A DNA stretch of 46,221 bases from Bacteroidales bacterium (lineage in GTDB: Bacteria > Bacteroidota > Bacteroidia > Bacteroidales > UBA10428): NCBI GenBank assembly GCA_016935435.1, contig JAFGQZ010000011.1, positions 1 through 46,221 of the forward strand. Direction: 5' to 3'. The notes under the pieces are model-generated. The model saw nothing but the letters and a program-made list of their open reading frames with translations. It made no database searches and was not told the DNA's origin. The position numbers and the translations under genes are program-made. Of this stretch, positions 26,878 to 37,126 are shown one piece after another. How positions within the stretch are numbered: position 1 is the stretch's first letter; the number at the start of each line of letters is the position of its first letter.

Positions 26878-28503
26878 TTAATTGTCCCAAAAAATCTTGT
26901 CAGTAGATATAGTTTTTTGCTTAGGAGCATTATCATTCATTGACAATTCATCAGAGCTCCAAGGAAAAGAAACCACATAAGGACGTGTTGATTCTGTAGG
27001 AACGACACCACTACCATCCGGGCCTCCATCTGCAACCATTGTGTTTGGATCCCACATAACTGGATATCCGGTTCGTCTGTAATCTGTATATGAGTCAATT
27101 GATGACCCAAATTTAGAAATCCATTTTTGAGTCATGAGAATTTCGAATTTACCCTCAGCTGTGGCAGCATCAAAATCAGAAAGTACGGCATTTATATAAT
27201 CTGTCTCAGCAGCAGAACCAGAGAGTATTGGTTCTCCTCCTTTACCTGCAACATCAACAACTGCATCAACCTGAGCAAAAGAAGCCCTAATAGCATTCTC
27301 TAAAAGAGCGCGTAAATCTCCAGTAACTTTTCCAGTAGAAACAAGTTCTGCTTGCAAATACAGTACATCAGCATAAGTTATTAACCTATAAGGTGCCGCA
27401 CCAGTACCAGCGCTTACGCCTAATGGTTTTGATTTATCTAAGCTTTCGCTATCGTAAGCTCCTCCAACAGGGTACAAGCCTAGCATGGTAAAAGTGTTCC
27501 TTCCCGCATGATCGCTATTAACACCATTTGAGCCAAAATAAATTGAAACAAAATTTCCGTTTTGGTATTCGGGCGGGTTTTCTGTATCGTCACCATCATT
27601 TAACTGCGTACAGAAATAGTAAGGAACCCTGGGATCTGCAATGCCTGAAAAGATATGATCAGCTTCTCCAAGCATAATTTCATAGAACCATGGGCTAATA
27701 TAACTACTTATTTGACCTCCAGCATATTCATCAACAAAACCAGGGTTTCGGTTATCCGGAGCCTGACTAGTGCCATAAGGGATAGAAAAATCCTCACCTT
27801 CTCCAATCAACTCCCCTGCTAATAAAGCATCAACTTTAGCCTGGTTATAAACCGATGTGGATGCAGCTTGAACATAAAGCTTTAGCAGAAGAGAATTTGC
27901 CACCTTTATCCAGCTATCAATATCACCATTATAAATGATATCATCATTGCCAGGTACCAGTAAATTCTCTGCCTCCTGATCATTCAAATTGGTGATAGCT
28001 TCTTCAAGCAGATTAATCAAACTGGGATAAATCGCAACATCATCATCAAAAACAGGATTATAATTACCCGATATTGAGGCTTCTGAATATGGGATATCCC
28101 CCCATATGTCAACCATTTGAGAAAACAGATATGCTTTGTAAATCTTACCAATACCTGCATACAGCATATTTCCTGTGGAAGTAGCTTCTTCAATTAGTGT
28201 TTCAATATCCTTAACCGGGCCAACGTATAAACCTGCCCAAGTATTGTCAACATCAGAACCATTAATACCATATTGATCTATAGATTCCCTTGATGTCAAT
28301 TGGTGAGTATAAACAGAAGTAATATATCCAAGAGCCATGTATCTATTACCCAAGTAATATCCGATATCACTATTTATGCCCGGCAATAATTTATTAACCT
28401 CAACCTCTGATGGATTATTTGGATCGGTATTAATATCTAGCCAATTATCACATGAGGATAGGAAATAAACGAATATAATTATTATTGGAATTAGCTTTTT
28501 CAT
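26878..28503 (-). CDS. SusD/RagB-family nutrient-binding lipoprotein (locus 2)
   Basis: 541 aa. Lipobox Cys18 in YFLSSCDNWLDINTDPNNPSEV, the same DNWLDIN-DPN signature as locus 1. Helical body with WIKVANSLLLKLYVQAA and YADVLYLQAELVS. Same SusD subgroup as locus 1, but its base composition is AT-richer. Starts 19 bp after the susC stop. Functions as the substrate-binding partner of the locus 2 SusC; substrate unknown. Confidence 0.93.
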   Translation of the reverse strand: MKKLIPIIIIFVYFLSSCDNWLDINTDPNNPSEVEVNKLLPGINSDIGYYLGNRYMALGYITSVYTHQLTSRESIDQYGINGSDVDNTWAGLYVGPVKDIETLIEEATSTGNMLYAGIGKIYKAYLFSQMVDIWGDIPYSEASISGNYNPVFDDDVAIYPSLINLLEEAITNLNDQEAENLLVPGNDDIIYNGDIDSWIKVANSLLLKLYVQAASTSVYNQAKVDALLAGELIGEGEDFSIPYGTSQAPDNRNPGFVDEYAGGQISSYISPWFYEIMLGEADHIFSGIADPRVPYYFCTQLNDGDDTENPPEYQNGNFVSIYFGSNGVNSDHAGRNTFTMLGLYPVGGAYDSESLDKSKPLGVSAGTGAAPYRLITYADVLYLQAELVSTGKVTGDLRALLENAIRASFAQVDAVVDVAGKGGEPILSGSAAETDYINAVLSDFDAATAEGKFEILMTQKWISKFGSSIDSYTDYRRTGYPVMWDPNTMVADGGPDGSGVVPTESTRPYVVSFPWSSDELSMNDNAPKQKTISTDKIFWDN

Positions 28504-28522
28504 TTCCGTAATTTTTAATCAA

Positions 28523-31500
28523 TTAAAAAACAATTTTGATATTAAAACCGTAACGTCTTGTAGAAGGCGCTCCGCTATATTCAACACCTAATACATTAGT
28601 TGCTCCGTAAGTACTAACTTCTGGGTCAAAATTGATGTACTTTGGAATGTTTGGAGTCCAGTACCATAAGTTTCTAGCCGTAAAACTTAAATTTATAGCC
28701 TTAACTGGCGATTTTTCAAATATTTTACGTGGTAAATCATACCCAATCGACAACTCTCTCAGGCGAAATGTAGTTGCATCATATACTTGAAATTCACTAT
28801 AAGAATTTATTGCAAAAGAGCTAAAACCTGAACTGAAATATAAATCGTTATAAGATATCTGTGTAGTATTAGGTATTGAGTTTCCCTCAGAATCTAATAT
28901 AGGTACAATATTAACAGCATCGCCATAAACACCTGGTATAACAACAGTCTTTTCCCTATCTTCAGTATCTTTTGTTACTCCCCTGCCTAATAAAGAAACG
29001 ATGGAGTTTGAATACAAATCGCCCCCATATTTTACATCAAAAAGAAAAGACAAAGAAATTCCATAGGCTGAAAAAGTGTTTGATAAACCTGCCATAAAAT
29101 CAGGATTTGGATTTCCAACAATACCTTGTTCAGCAGCTTCAATAATTAGGCCACTAGATGGATCTATTAAAAAGTTTCCCTGATTATCCCTGGCCGCCAT
29201 ACTTCCGTAAAATACTCCGTATGGTTCCCCAACAATTAAAGCGGAAGCAGGATCACCAAATAATTGATCAACATATACCAGAGAGTCAACTCCGTTAATG
29301 CTATTTACTTTATTTCTGTTAGCTGTATAAGTTAATCTGGTATTCCAGTCGAAAATACTACCATCAATTATTCTTCCATCTAAAGCTAACTCAATACCTT
29401 TGTTTTCTAACTCACCAACATTTGTATAAGTTTGTGTGTAACCTGATGAAGCTGGAATGTAAACCGGATAGATTTGATCAGTAGAAATACTTTTATACAA
29501 AGCTAAATCAAGCTTGATTCTATTTCTTAAAAAGTTTAATTCTGCTCCAACCTCGATATCTTCCTTATATTCAGGTGTTAAGTTTGGATCATAGGCAATA
29601 TCAGGTGTATATAAGAAAGACTGTCCCATAAAAGGAGTACCAAGAACATAAGTATCAAAAACCATATAAGGATCTGCATCCATACCAACTTTTCCCCAGC
29701 TAGCGCGGATTTTACCAAAACTTAAAATATCATTTTGCAAATTAAATGCATCAGTAAAAATAAAAGACCCGTCAAACGCTGGATAAAAATATGAATTGTT
29801 TTCGGGAGGCAAAGTAGAAGATAAATCGTTTCTGCCACGTAAAGTTACAAATGCGTAATTTTTATAACTTAAAGTTGCCTCGCCCAGTAACCCAACAAGT
29901 CGCCTTTTTGTGTAATCACCACCAAAAGCAATAACATCTTCAGTATTATCAATGTCATAAATTCCATCTACAATAAAGGTGTACCCTCTATATGCTTGCC
30001 TGTCTGTTATACGCTGATTATGATTCAAACCAATTAAGCCAGAAAGGTTAAAATTGGCACCTAAATCCTTATCGAAGTTTAAAAATAGTTGAGATTCCAA
30101 TTCAGTTTTCTGAAATTTATCTTCAGTTACCCCACCTGCACCACCAAATTCAACAGCCCTTGAGCCTCTGTCAATTACTTCAGCCCTATCTTGTATGAAA
30201 GAATTAAAACCAAACCTATACGACAGATCTAACCAATTGGTAAATTTATAACTGAAATTCATATTTCCTGTTACACGTTCCATATCAGTAATAATCTGGT
30301 TATGTTTCCAAGACCATAATGGGTTATCAAACTGTGCTCCATTAGGCTGCATTGGTTCTCCTGTTACCGGATTCTCATATGGATCCATAATCCAGGTACG
30401 TCCTAACCAAAGCGCTCTGGCAAAAGAAGATGCTGCATATCCATCTGTAGATTGGTTATTACCAAATAAACCCCCAACCTGATGAGTTTTTGAATATGAC
30501 AAAGAACCATTCGCATTAAGTTTCTTCCATAAAAGAGCTGAACCTCCAACACTTACACTTGAACGATTAAACTCAGAATAAGGAATGTAACCATCGTTGC
30601 GCGAATCAGACATTGTTAAATTAAAACTTGAACTTTCTGAACCTCCTGTTATATTTACTGAATTTTCAAATGCGATTCCCTTTTCAAATAGGTCTTTAAC
30701 ATTATTAGGTTGAGCAACATAAGGCAGGTTTGCTCCCCAATCAAACGCTTCAGAATACCCTGGCCAGGTTGATATTGAATCAAGTTCGCTAAAAGCAGGC
30801 CCCCAAGAGCCATTTGCATTAGAATAATTAAACTCAGAACCTGTACCATAAGTATTTTGGTAATCTGGCAAGCTAATAATATCTTCGAAATTAATAGAAC
30901 TATTTATTGTGACAGAGAAAGTTTTACTCTTTGCACTTCCTGACTTAGTGGTTATCAACACCACTCCATTTTTAGCTCTTGACCCATAAAGAGCTGCAGC
31001 AGCTGCTCCTTTTAAAATTGTTGTCGATTCAATATCATTTGGATCTAGCGTTCCTAAACCGTTTCCATAAGCACCACCTGAGGTACTCATGTTTGTAGTG
31101 CTAATAAAGTCGTTGCTATAGGGGATTCCATCAACAACAAATAGCGGTTGGTTATCTCCAGAAAAAGATGTATTTCCCCTAATTGTTATTCTGGCAGCAG
31201 AACCAGGAGCCCCCCCTGATGAACGTATTTCAACACCAGCAATCTTACCGTCAAGAGCCCTAAGCATATCAGGCTCAGATTTCTGCAAGAGCTCATCTGA
31301 TTTAACCTCGGTAGAAGCATAACCCAAGGCCTTTTTTTCCCTCGATATCCCAAACGCCGTTACCACAACCTCTTCAAGGCCGGTAGTTTCCATCTCCATG
31401 GAAAGGTTGATGACTGTTTGGCCTGCAACCGGAAGCTCCACTGTTTTCATGCCCACAAAGCTGAAAACCAATGTTGCGCTTGCCGGCGCTTCGAGGGTGT

Positions 31501-31678
31501 AGTCGCCGTTAATGGTTGTTGTGGTGCCCTTAGTGGTACCTTTTACTACAACCGATACCCCAGGGAGTATGCTACCATCGTCCGCGCTGGTAACCTTCCC
31601 TGTAATTTGTATGTCCTGGGCAATGGCAAACATGCCAAAAAACAACAGGCATACAATTACGCTTGTAATTCTTTTCAT
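28523..31678 (-). CDS. SusC/RagA-family TonB-linked outer-membrane transporter (locus 2)
   Basis: 1051 aa. Signal peptide ends in FAIAQ (about 21). Carboxypeptidase-D regulatory-like domain (about 25-95, KVTSADDGSILPGVSVVVKG), TonB-box region (GLEEVVVTAFGISREKKALG, about 101-120), plug (KIAGVEIRSSGGAPG) and barrel ending in YGFNIKIVF. The first about 120 codons are GC-richer (about 51% by hand count at 31321-31560), while much of the rest is near 35-42%, so the gene looks mosaic. First gene of locus 2. Confidence 0.95.
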   Translation of the reverse strand: MKRITSVIVCLLFFGMFAIAQDIQITGKVTSADDGSILPGVSVVVKGTTKGTTTTINGDYTLEAPASATLVFSFVGMKTVELPVAGQTVINLSMEMETTGLEEVVVTAFGISREKKALGYASTEVKSDELLQKSEPDMLRALDGKIAGVEIRSSGGAPGSAARITIRGNTSFSGDNQPLFVVDGIPYSNDFISTTNMSTSGGAYGNGLGTLDPNDIESTTILKGAAAAALYGSRAKNGVVLITTKSGSAKSKTFSVTINSSINFEDIISLPDYQNTYGTGSEFNYSNANGSWGPAFSELDSISTWPGYSEAFDWGANLPYVAQPNNVKDLFEKGIAFENSVNITGGSESSSFNLTMSDSRNDGYIPYSEFNRSSVSVGGSALLWKKLNANGSLSYSKTHQVGGLFGNNQSTDGYAASSFARALWLGRTWIMDPYENPVTGEPMQPNGAQFDNPLWSWKHNQIITDMERVTGNMNFSYKFTNWLDLSYRFGFNSFIQDRAEVIDRGSRAVEFGGAGGVTEDKFQKTELESQLFLNFDKDLGANFNLSGLIGLNHNQRITDRQAYRGYTFIVDGIYDIDNTEDVIAFGGDYTKRRLVGLLGEATLSYKNYAFVTLRGRNDLSSTLPPENNSYFYPAFDGSFIFTDAFNLQNDILSFGKIRASWGKVGMDADPYMVFDTYVLGTPFMGQSFLYTPDIAYDPNLTPEYKEDIEVGAELNFLRNRIKLDLALYKSISTDQIYPVYIPASSGYTQTYTNVGELENKGIELALDGRIIDGSIFDWNTRLTYTANRNKVNSINGVDSLVYVDQLFGDPASALIVGEPYGVFYGSMAARDNQGNFLIDPSSGLIIEAAEQGIVGNPNPDFMAGLSNTFSAYGISLSFLFDVKYGGDLYSNSIVSLLGRGVTKDTEDREKTVVIPGVYGDAVNIVPILDSEGNSIPNTTQISYNDLYFSSGFSSFAINSYSEFQVYDATTFRLRELSIGYDLPRKIFEKSPVKAINLSFTARNLWYWTPNIPKYINFDPEVSTYGATNVLGVEYSGAPSTRRYGFNIKIVF

Positions 31679-31751
31679 AGATTTTTGTTTTAGGTTTACA
31701 ATAGGTTATACAATAAAATATAAGTTACATTGTTTTTGCACCATATATGCT

Positions 31752-31759
31752 CAAAACTA
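31752..31759 (-). promoter_or_regulatory. Putative -7 element of SusCD locus 2 (TAGTTTTG)
   Basis: The minus strand reads TAGTTTTG (TAnnTTTG), 73 bp before the susC ATG. No good -33 TTTG is seen. The rest of the 31679-31998 gap is AT-rich with no gene and includes the palindrome at 31911-31934. Confidence 0.4.
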
Positions 31760-31910
31760 ATAAAAAAAAACCAATATAAATATTACATATCCCCCTGAAA
31801 ATTAGCACCAGTAAAGGTTTTGAGAAAAAATACAAAATACTGGTAAATATTTGCATATTTAATATACTAAAATTAATTGAATATTAAACACATACATATT
31901 TAAAAATATT

Positions 31911-31934
31911 AAAACTGCATAATTATGCAGTTTT
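31911..31934 (-). terminator. Perfect 24-bp palindrome, probable terminator of the second BNR gene
   Basis: AAAACTGCATAATTATGCAGTTTT is a perfect palindrome 65 bp beyond the stop at 31999. Folded, it gives a 10-bp stem with AATT loop. The T run is short, so it may be an operator instead; its position between two minus-strand genes favours termination. Confidence 0.55.
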
Positions 31935-31998
31935 TAAAACGTAACTTTTTTCACAAATAAAATTGCAATTTATCGTTCCAACCTATGTTTTTTTAGTA

Positions 31999-34900
31999 CT
32001 ATTTCAATATATGGAACCTTTTTGTTATAATCTGCCCGCTTTCGCCTTCTGCCTTTAACAAATATGCCCCTGCCGGCATCCTTTCGAGCTTAAGTTCTAT
32101 GGCTTGCCCTATAAATACATATTTTCTGGCCATAACGACTTTGCCATCAATTGAATAAACCGATATTTTAATATTATTGCCTTCAAAATTTTCGTTGCAC
32201 AAAACAAACAATTCGTCAACAGCAGGATTTGGGTATAGGGTTATGCCGCTAGCCTGGTTTGTTCCGGCGCCTCTTACACCTGAAGGCTCCTCGGGCTCAT
32301 TGTACTGATAGGTCCAAATACCACGCCCATAGGTTGCCGCAACTACCTGGTTGTTCTGCATAAACATTTGCCAGATTGTAACCGAGGGCATTTCACTAAT
32401 GAGATAATGCCAGCTTTGTCCGTTATCGGTAGTTTCCATAATGCCAATTTCGGTGCCGGCCCAGATACGGCTTGTATCGTCGGGGAACACCATGAGCGAA
32501 AAACAGCCTACATCGGGAAAACCACTTGAACTAACGGTATCGGAACCAAAACCGGAAATATCTTCCCACGACTGCCCCATATTGTTGGTACGCAGAATTT
32601 TCGGCTTTTTGGCAGCTCCATATAAAACAAAGGCTACATTTTTGTTTACAGGGTGTGTGGCTATGCCCGAAACCAGGTAAGGCATAGAAACTGGCGGAAA
32701 ACCTGCAGGCGAAAAGCTTATGCCCTGATCTTGCGAAACAAATATTTTGTAGCCATTTTCATTGTCCATTGCAGCACCTGCCCAAATTACACTGTCGCTC
32801 GCAAGAGAAACTTCGATATTGTGCGAACTGGTGAGGCTGCCAGAATTACCTAACCAGCCAGTGCCTATAAATATTTTTTTCCATGTTGTTGCACCAAAAT
32901 CGTTTGTGTAATAAAGGCCATTGCTTCGAACAGCAAACACCTTCGATGGGTTCGACCGAAGGTTTGACAACCTGGTAATAAAAGGCCCATCGCCCTCATC
33001 AATGCCCAACGAAGCCTGTTTCCAGGTTTTGCCATGATCGACAGACCGGTATATATCGTTATTGTACAGGCTGCCCATTATTTTGTTTGAATCGTGCTGG
33101 TGCCATATTGCCTCAAAGCCATCGCCCCCCAGCCTGAAAAAATACCCTTTGTCAAGTCCGGCACTGTAACCAATGGGGCTCTGCCATGTGCCATTGTCCT
33201 GCATGCCGCCGATATATTCATCGCGGTATGGCTTTTTTGCAACCCCGTAAAACTGGGTTGTAAGGTAATTTTTTTTAATCTGTGAAAAACTTGTCCCTTT
33301 GTCTTTTGATATTGCTAATCCCCCATCGTTGCCGTTTAATATCCAAAATTCGCCGGTTGCCTGGTTAATTGGCACCATTACCAGTGAATGATGGTCGGGG
33401 TGCAAACCCGGTATCGATTGTTTTCCAAAGCCTGCCGACTGGTTGTATATGTTTTTGCGGCTGTAAGCACTATATGCATCAGAAACATTACTGATAGCTG
33501 CAAGTCGGTTTTTAAGTGCCTCGTATTTTACAACCGCCTTCGATTGCGGAAGGTTTTCAGGCAACCACGATGCCCCCGCGGCCAAAGTTGGCCAGAAAAA
33601 GTAAAGCAGCTTGTACGAGCGCCCCCCTTCTTTTTTAATATTGATATCGGGAATTGCACTGTTGTATGTAAGGGCATGTACAAAAAGATATTCGCGGCCC
33701 AGCATTCCATAATTGTCGCCTGTGCGCTCATAAAGGTTAAAAGCCCCATCGCGCTCCTGATCGCGAAAAGAGCACATTAATTGTCGGTTGTTCAAAACAT
33801 CCCAAACCTGAAAAGGCACATCGACATAATCCTGGTAAGTGTAGTCTGATGCCGGCACCCCCGAAGTTGCCCCTTCGGGCACATAAAAGCGGTGGGCTTT
33901 TTGTTTAATGCCCGGGCCAAAGCGTATTTCAACCGGCACAAAATCGTTGTCGCTTAAAAATATTGCCCCTTCGCTGGTGCCCAGGTTCATGCCGGTAAAC
34001 AAATTTCCGGTAAAACTCACAAAATCGAGAAAAGAATAGTCGCCCTCTTTATAGAAACCGGTAACTTCGTTTTTTATGTTAACTGTACCGGTCAATTCGG
34101 CTTTCCAAAGGTTAACACCGCCCCAATAAACAATATCCTCATCGTATGGGTGTGCAGCTACGGCATTGTTGTACCCGCCCTGTTTGCCAAGAAAATCATA
34201 ACTTTCGGCCTGTGTGCCAATAATAGTTTGCCATTCATCGCCTTTGTCGGCAGAGAAATATAAAAACGAACTGTCGGCATGGTTTGTAACACTGGCAAAA
34301 ACATAATTGCCATTTACGGGGCTAACGGCAAGCTCTGTGCGCAACATACCGCTCCTTAGCCCGTTGTTTATCGCACTCCAGTTTTCGCCATTATCAGAAG
34401 AACGTATTACGCCATACTGGTTTACCGAAGCATAAAAATATCCGGTGCCCGGTGCACCGGGCACCAAATCTTCAACATTGCCCCCGCTAAAGGTTTTTTG
34501 CCAACTCATTCCGCCGTCGTTGCTCTTTAAAATACCTTTTGAAGTTGCAACAAGCACAAAATTTTCGTTTGATGCCCCTGCAACAATCCGGTTAACATAC
34601 CTGAAATTTTCGTTATTGGCTGTTGATTCAAGATGCTGCCAGGTTAACCCTTTATCGGTACTTTTAAAAATTCCCCCGCCTGTTGTATATATACTTCCCG
34701 GAAAACTTTCGCCTGTGCCCATATAAATAATACTGGTATTTGTGCCAGGCATGGCCAGTGTTGTAGTTGCCTGATAAGGAATATCGCCTGACATGCAAAC
34801 CCAGCTTGATCCGCCATTGGTGGTTTTCCACACCCCCCCGGTGGCCGAACCTGCATACCATGTATTGTGGGCCGGGTCGTCGGGATCGACAATTAAACCA

Positions 34901-35223
34901 CGGGTACGCCCCCCAACATTCACAGGCCCGCGCTGAACCCAAACTACAGGCGGATATGACGACTTAAAACCTTGTGCATGCTTTTTTACTTTGCTGAGTT
35001 CGGCAAGCAAATAGTTTGCCGGGTAACCGGTTTCAGCCCCCCCAAATGGAATACGTATTCCGTCGAAATATTCCTGCAGGTTTTTTATACGGGCTTTCTT
35101 TGCGAGCTTTCTCTTTTTAAAATGCCCGTAATCTACAGTTTCGTCTTGCCCGCAAAAAAACACACTACCAATACCTATTACTATGGCTATGAATGGTAAA
35201 ATTAAAAAGTGCTTTTTTAACAT
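31999..35223 (-). CDS. Large BNR/sortilin-type beta-propeller T9SS protein (paralogue 2)
   Basis: 1074 aa from the ATG at 35223; the in-frame upstream start at 35304 adds 27 residues that lack signal character, whereas MLKKHFLILPFIAIVIGIG is a good signal/anchor. BNR motifs recur (KTTNGGSSW, STDKGLTW, SNDGGMSW, SKDKGTSF). Family landmarks HPDHHSLVMVP, NDGG and GGMQDNGTWQSP are present. The same about 200-residue insertion as in paralogue 1 occurs (FRDQERDGAFNLYER, LYFFWPTLAAGASW). A T9SS domain ends it (ITLYPNPAVDELFVL, PAGAYLLKAEGE). Clearly homologous to 9522-12680 over its whole length. Function unknown; no sialidase catalytic set is visible. It lies directly upstream of SusCD locus 2 but with a separate terminator. 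Confidence 0.86.
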   Translation of the reverse strand: MLKKHFLILPFIAIVIGIGSVFFCGQDETVDYGHFKKRKLAKKARIKNLQEYFDGIRIPFGGAETGYPANYLLAELSKVKKHAQGFKSSYPPVVWVQRGPVNVGGRTRGLIVDPDDPAHNTWYAGSATGGVWKTTNGGSSWVCMSGDIPYQATTTLAMPGTNTSIIYMGTGESFPGSIYTTGGGIFKSTDKGLTWQHLESTANNENFRYVNRIVAGASNENFVLVATSKGILKSNDGGMSWQKTFSGGNVEDLVPGAPGTGYFYASVNQYGVIRSSDNGENWSAINNGLRSGMLRTELAVSPVNGNYVFASVTNHADSSFLYFSADKGDEWQTIIGTQAESYDFLGKQGGYNNAVAAHPYDEDIVYWGGVNLWKAELTGTVNIKNEVTGFYKEGDYSFLDFVSFTGNLFTGMNLGTSEGAIFLSDNDFVPVEIRFGPGIKQKAHRFYVPEGATSGVPASDYTYQDYVDVPFQVWDVLNNRQLMCSFRDQERDGAFNLYERTGDNYGMLGREYLFVHALTYNSAIPDINIKKEGGRSYKLLYFFWPTLAAGASWLPENLPQSKAVVKYEALKNRLAAISNVSDAYSAYSRKNIYNQSAGFGKQSIPGLHPDHHSLVMVPINQATGEFWILNGNDGGLAISKDKGTSFSQIKKNYLTTQFYGVAKKPYRDEYIGGMQDNGTWQSPIGYSAGLDKGYFFRLGGDGFEAIWHQHDSNKIMGSLYNNDIYRSVDHGKTWKQASLGIDEGDGPFITRLSNLRSNPSKVFAVRSNGLYYTNDFGATTWKKIFIGTGWLGNSGSLTSSHNIEVSLASDSVIWAGAAMDNENGYKIFVSQDQGISFSPAGFPPVSMPYLVSGIATHPVNKNVAFVLYGAAKKPKILRTNNMGQSWEDISGFGSDTVSSSGFPDVGCFSLMVFPDDTSRIWAGTEIGIMETTDNGQSWHYLISEMPSVTIWQMFMQNNQVVAATYGRGIWTYQYNEPEEPSGVRGAGTNQASGITLYPNPAVDELFVLCNENFEGNNIKISVYSIDGKVVMARKYVFIGQAIELKLERMPAGAYLLKAEGESGQIITKRFHILK

Positions 35224-35480
35224 ATTCTCTATCGGTTTATTTGCTAAACATTCTAACTTCGGCCTGTTTACTGAAAAAATGAGACAAGTACAACATATCC
35301 ACAAAACCCCACCAGCTAAAAGCCCGACAAATTAAGGCCAAACTTTAATAATCCGGGCCCTTGCCTATTTAAAATATTTATAAAAGATTAACTGACGAAG
35401 GTATATAAAAACAACCAAACAAATTTACAATTCAAAAACCACAGGTAATATAAATATGCATATTTGAAAAAATTTACGCT

Positions 35481-37058
35481 ATGAGAAAAATTCCCGACAC
35501 TTTTATTATCATATTTTTTCTGATAATTGCGGCTGCCATTCTTACCTGGCTGGTTCCCGGCGGTGAATACACTCACTTACCAGATACAGCGAACGGCACT
35601 ACAAAAAGTCCTGTTTTCCAACAATCGGAGAGCGTGCCCCAAAGCTGGCAGGTATTTACTGCTTTTCAGAAAGGATTTGTTTTGCAGGCGCATATAATAA
35701 TTTTTGTGCTAATTGTAGGCGGGTCGTTCTGGATGATAAACCAAACCCGTGCAATTGACGTAGGCATATACCGGCTTTTGGAAGGCTTAAAAAAACTGGA
35801 AAGGGGCACCCGCCTTTCTTTTCAATTTATGTCGAACCTTATTCTAATAATCATTATGCTTGCTTTCAGCATATTTGGGGCTGTTTTTGGCATGAGCGAA
35901 GAAACCATTGCTTTTGTAGGCATTATTGTTCCATTGGCCATTTCCCTCGGCTACGACTCAATAACAGGGGTATCGCTTGTTTTTGTGGCTGCCGGACTTG
36001 GATTTGCCGGCGCTATACTTAACCCCTTTACTATTGGCATTGCACAACAAATTGCCGGCATACCAATGTTTTCTGGCATTGAATACCGCCTTGTTTGCTG
36101 GTTGGCCATAAACCTTATTGGTTTTACATATATACTGAGGTATGCAAACAAGGTGCGAAAAAATCCGGCCTTATCGCCTGTGTATGCCGAAGATTCGGAA
36201 TGGCGCAGCCATAAGGTAAACACAGCTCAATTTGCTTATAAAAAGAATATAGCTGGTTGGGTGGTTTTTTCTGTTCTTTCAGTTTCGGCCATTTTATTTT
36301 CAATATACTTTCCGCTTACCAGAATAAAAACCGGAAATATTGAATTTACTGGTATTTTTATTCCTACTGCAACATTTTTGTTTATGGTATCGGGTATTTT
36401 TATGCTTAGAAAATCGCTACACTTTTTTATACTTAACCTAATTGTTTTTACTATTATATTTTTATTGATAGGTGTTCTGGGCTATGAGTGGTACATTAAC
36501 GAAATTGCAGCAATATTTATGGTTTTAGGCTTATCGTCGTCGATTGCATATGGGTTTAAGGGCAACGAAATTGTGCGACAGTTTAAGGATGGCGCACAGG
36601 ACATATTAGGCGCGGCACTTATAATCGGTCTTGCGGGCGGGATTATTGTTATACTTAAAGATGGTAAAATTATCGAACCGCTATTACATTATGCATCGAA
36701 AGCGATTGAAAATAGTGGAAAAACCGGAACAATAGGCATAATGTACCTCATACAAACAGCACTGAACATAATTATACCTTCGGGTTCGGCAAAGGCAGCT
36801 ATTACCATGCCTATAATGGCACCCTTTTCCGATCTGGTAATGCTTTCGAGACAGGCAACGGTAATGGCTTTTCAGTTTGGCGATGGGTTTACAAACTTAA
36901 TTACGCCAACATCAGGTGTTCTTATGGCTGTGCTGGGAGTAGCAAAAATACCTTATGCAAAATGGTTCCGTTGGATACTGCCCCTTGTACTAATTCTTAT
37001 TGTTGCAGGCTTTTTGTTGCTAATACCCACAGTATTGTTCGAATTAAACGGATTTTAA
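35481..37058 (+). CDS. YfcC/DcuC-family membrane carrier
   Basis: 525 aa with about 12 hydrophobic segments. The N-terminal TWLVPGGEYTH is a hallmark of the YfcC (C4-dicarboxylate/arginine-ornithine anaerobic carrier-like) family. Further conserved spots are FGMSEETIAF, FAGAILNPFTIGIAQ (about 175-190), NIIIPSGSAKAA (about 435) and TNLITPTSGVLM. It works in the inner membrane; the substrate may be a dicarboxylate, an amino acid or a peptide. It is single on the plus strand, with a 257-bp region before it that shows no gene, and a clear terminator behind it. Confidence 0.88.
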   Translation: MRKIPDTFIIIFFLIIAAAILTWLVPGGEYTHLPDTANGTTKSPVFQQSESVPQSWQVFTAFQKGFVLQAHIIIFVLIVGGSFWMINQTRAIDVGIYRLLEGLKKLERGTRLSFQFMSNLILIIIMLAFSIFGAVFGMSEETIAFVGIIVPLAISLGYDSITGVSLVFVAAGLGFAGAILNPFTIGIAQQIAGIPMFSGIEYRLVCWLAINLIGFTYILRYANKVRKNPALSPVYAEDSEWRSHKVNTAQFAYKKNIAGWVVFSVLSVSAILFSIYFPLTRIKTGNIEFTGIFIPTATFLFMVSGIFMLRKSLHFFILNLIVFTIIFLLIGVLGYEWYINEIAAIFMVLGLSSSIAYGFKGNEIVRQFKDGAQDILGAALIIGLAGGIIVILKDGKIIEPLLHYASKAIENSGKTGTIGIMYLIQTALNIIIPSGSAKAAITMPIMAPFSDLVMLSRQATVMAFQFGDGFTNLITPTSGVLMAVLGVAKIPYAKWFRWILPLVLILIVAGFLLLIPTVLFELNGF

Positions 37059-37060
37059 AA

Positions 37061-37086
37061 GAAAAACCGCATTGCTGCGGTTTTTC
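37061..37086 (+). terminator. Intrinsic terminator of the YfcC gene
   Basis: Perfect 11-bp stem GAAAAACCGCA/TGCGGTTTTTC with a 4-nt loop, 3 bp after the stop codon. The T run is part of the stem. Confidence 0.8.
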
Positions 37087-37126
37087 TGTACGTATTGCCT
37101 GCAAGAAAACTACTATTCCCCAAGCG

